Positions 1-10,934 of a stretch of 64,000 nucleotides of DNA are shown piece by piece. The notes beneath the pieces were generated by a model. It did not search any database, was not told where the DNA came from, and saw only the letters and a list, made by a program, of their open reading frames with translations. The translations under genes were made by a program, and so were the position numbers. The DNA comes from Gonatopus flavifemur (taxonomy: Eukaryota > Arthropoda > Insecta > Hymenoptera > Dryinidae), in assembly GCA_018340375.1 (NCBI GenBank), contig JAFFJZ010000001.1, positions 61,806,001-61,870,000 on the forward strand. The letters run 5' to 3'. How positions within the stretch are numbered: the first letter of the stretch is position 1; the number at the start of each line of letters is the position of its first letter.

Positions 1-829
1 ATTAATTGAAATTGAGGAAAAAATTTTAATAAATTTGAACAGAAATAAAGCTCGAATTCGAATTGATTCGAATTATTAATGAGATTTTTGTCCTAGAAAT
101 CCATTCGAATAGAATTCTTGCTGGAATTTTTGTAAATAAATCATCTTATTGTCACAATTAATTCACTTTAACACGTAAACATTCTCATATTCTCAAAATA
201 TAATGAGAATTGAATAGTGATTCGTTGATGAAAAAATCCAAGTAAAATTGAATTCTTATGAATTCTAGCAATTTGATTAATTTTATTTATGAATTTCTAT
301 GTCAATCTAAAAATAATGCCTCAGCTTGACGCGCGTGTAATCAAACACATATACTTGATGATTAAATACTCCTATGGTTCTGGTTTATTTTCATACTCAG
401 CACTATTTGTATTCTGAATAACCCCTGATGTATTTGATATATAAGTGTCGAATGCACTCCACTCTGTTACTTTCAACTGTACACTTGGATTTTGCATTGA
501 CTTTGACGTACACAAAACATTCATATAAGAATTTATTTGCGTGGACGTCTGACGGTCGATCTTATCAATCGATCTTAGAATAAATAAACAAATAAAAATA
601 CAACTATTTATAGTTTCCGTGATTCTTCACGTGAGGTTTGAAAATCTTTACGCATTCATATTCGTGTGAAAATTTAGAAAATGTGGTTCTCGTTGAGTCC
701 TTCAATTCGCTCAGGAAACATTGACGAAGAGTTGGTTTTCAAAGCTAAATCAATATTTATTCCATTTAAACATAGCTCATTATCCCCCAACGAAGTTTAT
801 CAACAATCGGTCAACCTTATTTTTAGGTA
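1..829. other. AT-rich DNA, no gene seen
   Basis: No convincing frame, splice-bounded island or terminal repeat is visible. The sequence is AT-rich with short homopolymer runs. Confidence 0.5.
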
Positions 830-965
830 ATGAGCCCCGTTAGACGGGAAAAAAAGAGTAGTTAAAACAACTAAAAAAACTAGTTAGTATCAGTTAGTCA
901 TAATAACAATGCGTATAGTTGAAACAACCAACTAGTTAGTTGAAATAAATATTCAATTTTCAAGC
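830..965. repeat. AACTAGTT-themed foldback fragment
   Basis: A block starting at a degenerate cap (ACGGGAAAAAAA) is followed by repeated short words of the type AGTTAGTT, AACTAGTTAG and GAAACAACCAAC in both orientations. It resembles the CACGGAAAAAA-capped elements elsewhere in the window, but I cannot place a matching right end, so it is probably truncated. Confidence 0.4.
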
Positions 966-1128
966 GCACATGCTTCACAATTGTTAGTAGCGATTCAGTT
1001 AAAAACACTGTCATCGAAACGAGGTTGATCACCTCATTACGAAATGTTTGAATATATGTGGGTAGAAAATTCAAGCATGAACAATGATTTTCACCACAGT
1101 GTGAAATATTTTATCAGCAATGAGTATG

Positions 1129-1322
1129 AATCACGAAGCTGAAACTAGCGGCGGATTGATGTACCCTTTGCTAGAATTCTTTTTTGAAATATTTGAGTAG
1201 TTAAACCGCTTATTTGAAGGCCATCCAACCAATTTTGTTGGTATAAAAAATATTTGAATTAAGTGCAATCAAAAGTTATACCAATCCGCTGTTAGCTTCA
1301 GCTTCATGAAGCTGATATTGGT
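1129..1322. mobile_element. Short foldback MITE, GCTGAAACTAGC ends
   Basis: The left end reads GCTGAAACTAGCGGCGGATT. The right end reads AATCCGCTGTTAGCTTCAGC, its imperfect reverse complement. The interior is AT-rich and non-coding. Similar ends border the insertion at 6335-6556, so this looks like a small family. Confidence 0.5.
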
Positions 1323-1873
1323 ATTTTGTGGAAATGAACATTCGTTGCATTCATTTTTTGTTTCATATAAAAAGCGCTAGACTTCACAACCGATTGGAGT
1401 ACAGATATGTTTTCGATATCGTTATCACTTTTTTTTCTCATTAGTTGTATGCAAAGACCAAAATAAATAACCACCACTTTTGCTTGATCAAATTTGAAAT
1501 CGAAGAAAAATAGTCTTATTATTCTGCTTTCAGAAATATGACCTGAAATTCGATCAAATAATTCAAAAATGTTTTGTGGAGGTACTGAGAATCAAAGTCT
1601 GTTGTTTTCAACAAACGAAACGTAATGATAAGATGATAATGAAAATTCCTTTCAGATTTCATAATTCGATGACTGATTCTAGGTGTGAATCAATACTTTA
1701 TTACCAAAGTAATAAGAACCATCATTAAGTATGTCTCGAGTGATTCAGTACATAAAAGTATATCTGTTTTTCAGACATTTATTTGACCTCCATGAGAAGA
1801 TTCATACAGTTTTTACGCAGTGAAATATATCATCTTTCAACGCGATATGATTTTGTTTGCTTAAATTATTCCC

Positions 1874-2782
1874 CGTAAGCGTGGAACTTAGGCATCCGAT
1901 ATAAGAGTCCCACCCACGGCCCATGTGGGCCCCAGTTAGGGTCGCTAGTGTACTCCCCGGATATTTTAATTTACAGATGTTCACCCACAGCCCATATAGG
2001 CCCTGGGCAACATAAATTATATGGTTTATACTTGTTGTGAGAAACGTTCATCCAATGTTCATATGAATCAAATGCACATTAATTGTTGACAATAATAATG
2101 AATAACTTTTTCCAGGTGCTCTATAAGCGTTCATATATGTAAAAGTGACATAACAAATATTTTACATATTAAGTTTCATCGTGATTAATTTCCTTTCCAC
2201 AAAATTAAGAGGAAAAGTTGCATTCTTAACTGATTTTGGATCAATTTTCCATCCTTGGACTATATTTGATGCTTCAGGAAAAGAATATATTCTCTTCTTC
2301 GACATTAAGATTTTCCCATAGATAGAAATTGCGGATGCCATTGCTTCAGAACCATACATCTCTTCGATTTCCATTACATAGCTCTTTCTGAGGAGAACCT
2401 CATTATTTGGAGTTTTGGTTGTTAGGTGAATTGAAAACTTCACAACTACTTCTTTCACAAACAAAGTAGCATCAATGAATTTGGATGTTTTAATTTTGAA
2501 TTCGATTGGCAATGACATTTGCTTCTTTTTGCTGGAGCAAATTCATTTGTCTTTTATCTGAGGAATATCAACCAAATATCCTGGGGCACAGCGCAGGATG
2601 AAATTTGAAAATTCATATATTCGTTCTTGATGTGGGCCAAGTTTGGGAACCACGACGGGGCCTAGATTAAAAAGCGTAACACCCCAAATTGGGGCCAACC
2701 CAGGTGTCCTAACTAGGGCCACATTTTAAGTAGGGATTATAAACTTGGCCCAGGTCTGAGGCCGGAAAAATTTCCACACGGG
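1874..2782. mobile_element. TIR element of the GGCCC family, carrying an open frame
   Basis: Near the left end (1876) the sequence reads CGTGGAACTTAGG, and at the right end (about 2770-2782) AAATTTCCACACGGG, which matches the ends of the element at 20649-21773. Both flanks (1885-2015 and 2630-2770) contain repeated GGCCC or CCCATATAGGCCC words. The piece around 1950-2000 resembles the 69-bp tandem unit of the other copy. Between the two GGCCC-rich flanks lies the 118-codon frame on the minus strand (2162-2518). The left boundary is degenerate, so the exact start is uncertain. Confidence 0.45.
2162..2518 (-). CDS. Unrecognised 118-residue protein inside a TIR element
   Basis: I do not recognise the family. 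The frame starts at an ATG in a good insect context (GCAAATG) and runs 118 codons. It has no signal peptide or obvious membrane segment. Composition is protein-like: it begins MSLPIEFKIKTSKF, then has a hydrophobic beta-like stretch (ATLFVKEVVVKFSIHL, about residues 18-33), an acidic patch MEIEEMYGSEAMAS near residue 50, and ends with many Lys residues. The open frame continues about ten codons upstream of the ATG. A good acceptor (GATATTCCTCAG) lies farther upstream but is not in phase. The frame sits between the GGCCC-rich flanks of a transposon-like element, so it may be element-encoded or captured host sequence. Chance openness cannot be excluded. Confidence 0.35.
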   Translation of the reverse strand: MSLPIEFKIKTSKFIDATLFVKEVVVKFSIHLTTKTPNNEVLLRKSYVMEIEEMYGSEAMASAISIYGKILMSKKRIYSFPEASNIVQGWKIDPKSVKNATFPLNFVERKLITMKLNM

Positions 2783-3052
2783 CAGCGAGCGATTCATTGT
2801 TTGTTTCAAATTTGCAAATAAAAAAAAGGAAAAATCTTACTCTTGGGACGCGGAGTTTAGAACGTTTCAACCAAAAAACATTCTCTCGTCCCCGAACTTA
2901 ATATCCACTCAAAATTTCGTCGTTCTAGGCCATGGCTTGAATTAACTTCCACACGAATTCGCCCTTGCGAATATACATACACTTCAATAAATCAATACTC
3001 TACTTCATAGTTTTCTGTACATTCTCTCTTATATTCACCACATTTGTCTAGT

Positions 3053-3286
3053 TTATTGTTTTACGACAATTTGTGCAAATTTGTAAAATAAATTTGAGTT
3101 CCGGATACGAAACTCACTGATTTTCAAGATTTTATGTTCATCAATTTCTTCCATGCTGTGTAATCGATTTTTGGAAAGACTCGCGATAATTCTCAACCCT
3201 ACAACCTTCAAGAAACTAAAATCATAAAATCGCACTCTTTTACCAGTGCCAAGTATGTTTTTCAAGTTCAGAATAAAAGGAATCAT
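3053..3286 (-). CDS. Unrecognised 77-residue small protein
   Basis: The ATG at 3286 lies in a good context (AATCAAATG) 22 bases beyond the stop of the membrane-protein frame upstream on the same strand. The product starts MIPFILNLKNILGTGK and contains the acidic segment SMEEIDEHKILKISEF at about residues 44-59. It has no cysteine or known motif. The spacing could mean two compact genes, or one frameshifted gene: the neighbouring frame continues after its stop with a plausible hydrophilic stretch. No splice sites clearly explain the junction. Confidence 0.25.
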   Translation of the reverse strand: MIPFILNLKNILGTGKRVRFYDFSFLKVVGLRIIASLSKNRLHSMEEIDEHKILKISEFRIRNSNLFYKFAQIVVKQ

Positions 3287-3308
3287 TTGATTCCTTCGTG
3301 ATCAATTG

Positions 3309-3560
3309 TCAAGAAATCATAGAGCAAATATTTATTTCCTTCCTGTAATCATTTAATCGATTAAAGTTGTCCATCTTCGTTGCTCGAATACTTCTCATAG
3401 TGTTATGTTCTAGATACACGTTTTTAACAAGAAACATACAGATGATCAAAGAGGAGGCGATGAAAACCACAAATGATGCAATGTAAAAATTATGGGAAAT
3501 CCATCCCCGAATCTGGATGGAATTATTGTTTCTATCAGGAATAGGGGAGTTTTCTGCCAC
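3309..3560 (-). CDS. Possible single-pass membrane protein fragment
   Basis: This frame of about 83 codons has a polar N-terminal part with an Asn run (NNNSIQIRGW), then one clear membrane segment, FYIASFVVFIASSLIICMFLV (about residues 26-46, one residue beyond a typical span), then a basic and polar tail (SIRATKMDNFNRLNDYRKEI). The arrangement suggests a signal-anchor protein with a short tail. There is no in-frame ATG before the membrane segment: the frame opens after a TGA and its first codon is GTG, so an upstream exon would be needed if it is real. The family is unknown. Confidence 0.3.
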   Translation of the reverse strand: MAENSPIPDRNNNSIQIRGWISHNFYIASFVVFIASSLIICMFLVKNVYLEHNTMRSIRATKMDNFNRLNDYRKEINICSMIS

Positions 3561-3599
3561 TTTGATGGTTCATCCTGACTTTTAAATATTGAATTTCTC

Positions 3600-4314
3600 A
3601 AAAAATGGGAGAAAAATCCACCAAATAAAGGGAAAAATGTCTATAGAGGAACTCTGCTGCCACAATTTTTCGCGGAATATTGTAAAATTATTTTTTACAG
3701 TGTAGATCAGTGGTCGTTGACAATGATCCATCAGCTAAGTATTATACCTCTTCACACGGATGGATGAACGGAGTTGTGGTTATACGACCCACAAACCGCT
3801 TAGCCTCGACTATCTTAGTCCCCACCCTTGTCTGTTTTGACGTGTAACGTTCTAGAGACGATAAATGATTGTTAGGTCATCGCAATAATAACTCACTATC
3901 GAGTGTCTTCAAATTACTTGCATTAGAAACTTATTATCAACTTTTCTTAAGGTAACACATTTAATTACTCCTCCAACGGTTAGTGCGTGCGCTTTTGTAA
4001 AATGAAAATTCAGCATGAACAATGAGCAATTTCGTCATTTATAATTATATACATTTATACATATGAGTATAATCGGAAGCAAAAGTTCCACTTCATTTAC
4101 TGATAAGTATTCATGGTGTATGTAAATGTATTATATCGTCTCGGAATGAAGATTATTTAGTTCCTATTATATTTCGATGCCATTTACCTGCGCAGAAATG
4201 AATGTTCCGGAAAGTTACGTTTCCTTCATGTTCCAACGTTTCCATAAATTTTATAAAAATAAATAGTATAGTATAAAATATTTGCGTTCTGTATTTTAAC
4301 TTGACATTTTTTTA
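3600..4314. other. AT-rich DNA, nothing assigned
   Basis: There is no supported gene or repeat here. A locally GC-richer piece around 3750-3850 has no long frame. Confidence 0.4.
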
Positions 4315-4560
4315 AACTAATGAACTGAAGGTGGTGGTGGAAATTAGTTAGAAATTAGAACAGTGAGAGAGATGGTATTTCCTTAGTACCATATGCGGGG
4401 TTTCTTTTGGCAGGGACCTAAGCGGTCCCGAACAGGAGCCTGAAGAACGACACATGCTCTATGTAGGAAAATGAGTAATCTCGAGCGGGGACGGAGGAAG
4501 TACAATACAGATAAATATCTAAACTAATGGATTGAAGTTAGTCCTGGAAATTAGTTCCGA
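4315..4560. repeat. Pair of ~40-bp direct repeats around a GC-richer insert
   Basis: AAACTAATGAACTGAAG (4315) and AAACTAATGGATTGAAG (4521) begin two related 40-bp segments that both end in GGAAATTAGTT, about 206 bp apart. The interval is GC-richer and contains GGGACC and GGTCCC in inverted orientation. It also has an acceptor-like TTTCTTTTGGCAG followed by a short open frame. It could be a local duplication with divergence, or the footprint of a small insertion. Confidence 0.4.
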
Positions 4561-4777
4561 ATGATGAACAAGTAGAAGCTGATAGCAAAGCAAACTTGAA
4601 TTTAATGGGCGCTGCAAAATGCTGCGGGAGATGTAATTGAGTTTAGCTGACCTAACACCGACATTAATCATTGATATATTAACAACTGTAACCAGTCGTT
4701 GAAATCAATTCGAAATGAGAGTAACTAATTAATTTTTCGATGCAGACGATCTCTGTTTCAACTTCCGATAAATCATA

Positions 4778-5101
4778 TCACTTGAAGAATATAATTGGTT
4801 GAATTGGGTAAAAACTTGATTTTCTCACATATTGTGATTTCAGACATGTTAAACAGGAGATACTGTAGAAAGTAGATAATGAACAAACATCTAGTCGAAC
4901 AGAAGGAACTTGAATGCTTTTATCAGTATTAGACAATACTTCATTCGATTGTTTATGGATCATTACACTCACCGTACAACCAAAAGTTAATGAAGAGAGA
5001 GAATCATTGAAGAAAAGCTGCAGATACGTGAAAAGTGTCAGCCTGAATAATAACTTACAACATTCGAGACAGTACTGTTCGTTTGTTGATTTTTTCACCA
5101 A
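4778..5101 (-). CDS. Weak Cys-rich open frame
   Basis: A 107-codon minus-strand frame contains nine cysteines, including CLECC near the start and CSLSTFYSISCLTC near the end, and a hydrophobic stretch LLFRLTLFTYLQLFF at about residues 17-31. It has no ATG start (first codon TTG) and overlaps a 75-codon frame on the other strand. I list it because the length is above most background frames here, but there is no recognised domain and chance is likely. Confidence 0.15.
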   Translation of the reverse strand: MVKKSTNEQYCLECCKLLFRLTLFTYLQLFFNDSLSSLTFGCTVSVMIHKQSNEVLSNTDKSIQVPSVRLDVCSLSTFYSISCLTCLKSQYVRKSSFYPIQPIIFFK

Positions 5102-5149
5102 CCTTGATACTTTTCTGTACTGTTTTTTTTTCCATATTTAATTTCGATT

Positions 5150-6212
5150 TTTGAAATTTAACCTCGATATATCTTCTAGAGCAATTTCTATCAGCTTCGG
5201 TGGAAAAACTATACTCAATGTTATAAGTTACCATTCAGGTTATTATAGGAATTTATATTTGTTCATTTTTGAATTGTTTGCATTATATTATTAATGATTT
5301 TCTTCGGTGTATGAATTCCCGATCCAGTTCTATTCGAAGAAAGAAAAACCAGAATTTTGAATTTCATTCGACAAATTTCATTTTTTTAATGTTGCGGGCT
5401 CTCACCGCAATAATGGACTTTATCTTTTGACAATCATTAAATGTTGTTATAAAAATCTGTCTTCATAAAAATCATCAGCATAAATAATTCATGAAGTTAA
5501 TTGTTACACGATTCAGTTGATTTTTTCATTGAAAACAACTCGGTTAATTTGTTCTTTATTTCGATAAATTCTATTGGAAATTATGGGTGTAGTGACAGAA
5601 GGACAAATTTTTTCCAAAAACTGTTTTCCTTTTACCAACTGGATTCAATAGACCTTTCTCCTCAGGACTTGTATATTTAAAAATCATAACCGAATGACCC
5701 AAGTCTGACTTTTTATCTGACAGTGAAAATTTCCTGTTTTCTTGGATATAAAAATTTTTTTGAACAATATTATTTCACGTTTCATGAATTATCAGCGCAA
5801 TATTTTTATATCTTATAATCGAACTATATTCACAAAAAATTCTACGAATGATAAGAATCAATGCTAATGATAGCACAATTGAAGATAAAAATCATAATTT
5901 TCAGGCAGAGAAGATTGATTATCCTTTCATAATTGAATCTTATTCATTTTCTTATTCACTCACTGTTGATCAAATTTGTAATATCCTTGATTTACTGTAT
6001 ATTCCTGTCAAGTGAGACTTTCAAGACAACAGTATTCTCTATAAATATTTTAGAATAACTTTCCTGTTGACAAAGAATCTATTGAAACCCATTGATTCAT
6101 GAAATTCAATGCAAAATTTGCAACGGTAAATGATCATTCCAACCTTTCGAATTTCCACTAAATTCTATCAATCTAACTGGCCTTGATTGATTTCAATGGG
6201 TTTGAACAACCG
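5150..6212. other. AT-rich DNA, no gene seen
   Basis: No frame, splice-bounded island or repeat could be supported. Confidence 0.5.
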
Positions 6213-6672
6213 CACGGAAAAAAGTCCCATGTAAATTTTACATTGGCTGCTGTGAATTTAACATAACTGTTCACATGAATGCGATTGGAGTAAAATTTAC
6301 TTTGAAACCAATGTTATATTTACATTGTCACCAAAGTGAATTAGATGAAACTGAAACTGGTAGTCGTAGAGCTAGCAGCCGCTTTTCATAACTCTTAATA
6401 CACAATTTTTATTGAGGATTTGAGGATCTGAAACGTTTGGTAGGATGCTACTCAATCGATTTCTGGTATAAACAAAGCTCTAAAGACCTTGATTCAAAAG
6501 GTACAACAATTGGCTGCTAACTTGACGCCTGCTAGTTTCAGCTTTATGTAAATGAGAGAAGTGTTGCTGTGAATTACCTTTAATAACAATGTAAATCCAA
6601 CAGGATTGTGTAGTAAATTTTACATGAAATCCACACTGTAATCGTTACCTGACTCCTCATGTAATTTTTATA
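6213..6672. mobile_element. GTAAATTTTAC-type capped MITE, split by an insertion
   Basis: The left cap is CACGGAAAAAAGTC. The interior carries repeated palindromic words such as GTAAATTTTACAT, TAAAATTTAC and TTACATTG. It matches, in reverse orientation, the uninterrupted copy at 42699-42872. Shared stretches include TTGGAGTAAAATTTAC and GTAAATCCAACAG. Relative to that copy, about 220 bp has been inserted (6335-6556). Confidence 0.6.
6335..6556. mobile_element. Nested small foldback insertion
   Basis: This segment is absent from the related element at 42699-42872. It is bounded by CTGAAACTGGTAG on the left and CTGCTAGTTTCAG on the right. Its ends resemble those of the element at 1129-1322, so it is probably another copy of that small family inserted into an older MITE. 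Confidence 0.5.
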
Positions 6673-6947
6673 TGGAGTTAGTCAATGTTAGTCAATACAC
6701 CTTTTAACCCTCCAGGTGCGAATTCGCATGAACTAACCATTTTCATACTTTTCGTTTTTCTACAACAATTGATTCTATTCTCGCGTTTTTTCCAGTCATC
6801 AAATGATATATTTGTGAATTTTCTGCCATATCACGTTAATCTGCACAGTTTTTCCTTCAACTTGAAAAAAAGAAAGGTCAAATTGGTCGAATAGCAACCG
6901 AGTTATTAATCGGTAAAGTTGCGTGGTGCGAACTCGAACCTGTGTGT

Positions 6948-7915
6948 ACACGGAGAAAAATGATTTTGAAATTCGTAGCGATGATCACCATCTTGCCTAG
7001 GATCGAAGCCAATTTTTGAAAAATAAGCAATGATCGCTTGTGATGATAGGAATGAATAATAGAAAAATAGCAAAGGGTACTAACGTGTATAGTAATGAAA
7101 AATTGTATCAATCATGCCTATGCTGTGGAGCATTCTGCGACAAACGGAGTTAGCGATGGTTCCCTCAGTCATTACAAAAACGTCACGAAATTGAATACAA
7201 AACGTTGTATTGCCCGGCGTGGAGAGTGATTCATAATATTTTCAGGCAATGATTGCCAAGCAATGTATAGAGTAGATTCCAACACAGAAAAAAAGAATAG
7301 AACCATTACACGGTGTGGAATCATTCATCACATTTCGAGGTAATGATTCTCAAGCATTGTGTGCCGTACATCACTAAGATTATTCATAAAGTAAGTTGCT
7401 GAGGTGTAAGCACGAATCTACGAATTCATAAACTTTCAGTGAGTTGAAAATCTCAATCGTGCGGTAGAGCTAAGTTGGTATAAGCGTTACTTCGGTTCAG
7501 TTAGGTTGTTTAGGTAGGTAGGATCGAATCCCCATTACTGAGAACAAAATTTCTTTCTATCACATCCTTGTATCTCGAATCAATCGGACGAGAAACCGTC
7601 GTGGAAGTATGAATTCTAAAAGAATTAATTTTTTTTGCGTAGTATTTGAGGATAATTCACGGCATCTTTCTTTTGGATGATGGTATTGATCACTAAGTTT
7701 TGTGATGAATAATAGGAAGTATGTTTGTTTAGTTCATATTGTAATAGAAACTGAATGAATTAGCAGTGATCTTCATCTGAAGATAGGAACTATTACTACT
7801 CCCCGCATAAAGAACTGTTGATAGAAAAGTTCAGTTGTCACCAATTTGCTAACCTTTTTTAGCAATGATCCCTCGTATTTCTAGCAATCATTCACTGTTC
7901 TTTTTTCTCCGTGTA
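6948..7915. mobile_element. ~970-bp TIR element with CACGGAGAAAAAT caps
   Basis: The left end is TACACGGAGAAAAATGAT. The right end is its near reverse complement, ending TTTTTTCTCCGTGTA, with TA at both borders. Repeated words such as CAATGATT, GATCATT and AATGATTGCCAAGC fill the interior. Two partial direct repeats lie around 7204-7265 and 7302-7365. The right end matches that of the element at 25702-26649 (GATCATTC followed by TTCTTTTTTCTCCG). A tRNA-like SINE lies inside. No transposase frame is present. Confidence 0.6.
7457..7560 (+). mobile_element. tRNA-derived SINE head
   Basis: An A-box-like GAGCTAAGTTGG (7467-7478) matches the Pol III consensus TRGCNNAGYNGG at all but the first base. 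A B-box-like GGATCGAATCC (7521-7531) differs from GGTTCGAATCC by one base. The 42-bp spacing is right for a tRNA promoter, but the region does not fold as an intact tRNA, so a SINE nested in the surrounding TIR element is the better reading. Confidence 0.55.
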
Positions 7916-9403
7916 CTCCGGAGGTGTGAAAGGATGATGTGTGTACTTGAAGGGTAGTAGGGTTGTTGGATATATTAGGTATTCCAATCTGGGAATATAA
8001 TCTATTCCCCTAAGCTTTAATCAACAGCAAATGGCCCGGGGAAAAAGTTGAGATCTAATTAAATCTCAATAGATCTGGTTAGATCCGAATTCAAAATAAC
8101 ATTTAATCTTGACGAGCAATTGGTTAATCAATTGACAAACATTTTCTGATATTTTTCCATATATGAATTTGAATTTGAACACGTGTGTTGACAAATATGA
8201 GCTAAAATTGCAGTTTTTCAGATCTAAACTTTTTTCCCCAGGGATGCAATGGCTGAGATGATAGTAAATTTGTCTTTTTTAAAAATCCGCCTGTTGAACA
8301 CAGCCATCAAAAGCGATGGAGGAAATGTTTAAATTATTCTCAATCCTGTTCCATCTATTTTTTCCTAGTTTCGAAATGAATGCAATTTTGAAACAACTAT
8401 GAACTACTGGTATGATGCTCTATATTACGTTCCTGTGAATAATGTAAGAGAAATGTATATATTTATCCATCGAATTTCAGAAATATTCAAAAATTCCTTC
8501 ATTCAGTAATATCTTCAAATCTCACACAGGAAGCTTATTGTTGATTTTCGTCAAAATTTCTCTTCCTGCTTCTTTCATTCTCTGTCTAGCGTGTATATTT
8601 TGAGATGAATGAAGCCTAGATGCTTTTGAATTCGGCGGTTCCTTGAAATGCTGCGCATATACATTTCCCGAACACGCTTTCTAGGAACGTTGTTTAGAAA
8701 GAAAAAAATATCAAAGTATATATCCGTTAATGTATAACAGCGTAAGTGGTGAACGCTAGGAATGTCAGATAAGAAGATAAGCGTGACTTCGTATACAGTG
8801 TTTCGTATCTTGGACTAACAAAGGTACGGTCCTAGCTGTACAATGTATACTTATTCACCTCTTATGTGTACGTCATCATTTTCAGAATGAGCAGTACTTG
8901 TCCTATTCATTACTCTCGTGGGATATCGTTTTCCAATTCAGTTTACTCGTATGAGTAAACGTGTCAATGTGTCAGGGCCGGTTAACGCAGTTTTATTCTT
9001 CGCTCTCTTCTTTTGTTGTTATTTCCAATAAATTCCAAATGAGTGAAGTATAACTCGAAGCACGGGTTCAAACAGAATCATTTTACGTTCAAAAATGAAG
9101 TTTTAGGAACTATTTCAGTTGCAGCGATGATAGACTTTGCGAAATAACGATGTGGACGTCCGAATCGGTTGAAGATTCAATTTTTAAATATCTCAAATGA
9201 GGTTTACAAAAATCTCTTTTCTGCTCTTAGAATATTCCCTTGTTCAAATGAAATCTGTTGAAGCTCTTCAAGAAATTGAGAGTTCCAAAAGGGACCGCAA
9301 AAATTCATAAGTGATCTTTGAATATTGTTTGTGATGTTAGCGATAAATCTGATAAGCGTATTGATAGTTCAAAAATATCGCTATATATAATTGATCAATA
9401 TCA
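7916..9403. other. AT-rich DNA, no gene seen
   Basis: I found no convincing coding frame or terminal repeat in this interval. Confidence 0.45.
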
Positions 9404-10931
9404 TACACGGAGAGAAATGTATAATAAAAATCGTATAGTAAAAATTTTGCTAATACGATGTATTGAAAAATACAATCACTTTTAAAACTCAATTTGATGT
9501 AACCTAATATATTTTTACAATGAAACGATTATATTGAAATTGACTGAAAAATATAATAAACTTTATACACTAATCATGATGAATTATAATGAAAACGTGT
9601 ATATCAACCTGTAATAAAATATATAATACACATTAATGTGGTTCATAATAGAAAGAACATTCGTAATAAAATTTCTAATACACTAAGGAAAATGGATGGT
9701 TGCAGTAACCGATTCGTTGGTTAAATATGGTCTAGCCAATTACTTGGTTGTCACAACCAATTATGTGAGTGTCACAATCAATTCTGTTGGTTATGATGAC
9801 CACGTCAAAAAATGCAGTTGGAGCAACCAATCAATTGGTTGGACCTTATTTAACTCACGAATTGGTTATTGCAACCATACATTTTTCTCCGTGTACAGTC
9901 AATAAAATCATTTAATGAAAACTTCCTAAACATGTAGTGCTAATGCCACTTCGAACTTTGAGGAAAGACACGTCATATACTCCGCAGTAGGAACTTAGAT
10001 TTGTCAATTTACTTCTCGTTTGTTGTGATGAAAATTCTTGAATACTCCAATATATTTTTGAGGGATCGAATGTGGAATATACAAAAAAAACGCAAATATC
10101 GTGCAAGGGTTAACAATCCATTATTGAAAAGATAATGTTTCGTCCTGGCAAAATACTTTGAAACTTCGGAAAAATTCGATCCCCGAAATGGTGTGTGTGT
10201 GTTTTTGTTTATCTGTCCGTCGAGTGTCTCAAAATTTATTTGTTCCAAGATAATTTTTGATAAGATGCATAGGTTTGCATAATATTCATCTTCCAAAATG
10301 TTGGGTGTAGTAAGAAAACGAGAACGTCTCATTTCGGTACAGATTGCATCATTAATTTTTCAAACTATGAAAACTCGGGGAATATCCAATCTTTCGTCTT
10401 GGTTGGCTTTCATGAAGAAAGACGTGATCAGCAATGGGAGTCATATATAGTTCTCAATTCGGCAAGTAGAACTTCTGTCGAATTATGCGCAGATTCGTTT
10501 TCACGGTGCATGTAGAAAATATCACATTTTAAATGATTGTAGTGCATCACTATCTGCGAATCATGTTGAAAATTATAATAAAAATTGCGGTGTTTCCTCT
10601 CAAATTCAACGAGAATACCGTAATTTCTGCTGTAATTTTCAATATAGTGCGTGAATAGTAAACTACAATAGTCATTTCAAATGCAATATTCTTGTTGTTT
10701 CGACATTTTGGTTGTTTCATATTTTGTATTGACAGATTCACAATGAAATTATAATACACTGTAGAAGATAGTTTCAATACACAACGATGTACGGTATGTA
10801 CTGTGTATTATGTTGTATAATTAATTTGAATAATCAAACTTACGAAAAGTAGCTGTCCCTATTTTCACCATATTTTTGAATAAGGGTTATTATAAATCTC
10901 ATGAATTTTATCATACATTTCTTTCCGTGTA
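9404..10931. mobile_element. ~1.5-kb TIR element, non-autonomous
   Basis: The left end TACACGGAGAGAAATGTATA pairs with a right end ending TATCATACATTTCTTTCCGTGTA (10909-10931), with TA at both borders. The left part contains recurring TAATAAAAT and CTAATACAC words. A second capped element (9679-9895) sits inside. The minus strand holds a 107-codon frame (10009-10332) next to a GT microsatellite, but it has no recognisable transposase motif. Confidence 0.6.
9679..9895. mobile_element. CAACCAATT-themed MITE nested in the 9.4-kb element
   Basis: The interior consists largely of AATTGGTTG or CAACCAATT words in both orientations. GGTTGCAGTAACC sits near the left end and GGTTATTGCAACC near the right, so the element folds back on itself. 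The right cap is perfect (TTTTTCTCCGTGTA); the left cap is decayed (TACACTAAGGAAAATG). Confidence 0.6.
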
Positions 10932-10934
10932 CGT

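Noticed and set aside
6910..6945. tRNA B-box-like GGTTCGAGTTC on the minus strand
   Set aside because: No A-box lies at the right distance; the sequence upstream is the cap of the 6948 element. At most it is a truncated SINE.
10009..10332. 107-codon ATG-started minus-strand frame
   Set aside because: It lies wholly inside the 9404-10931 transposon, overlaps a GT microsatellite and shows no transposase or other domain.
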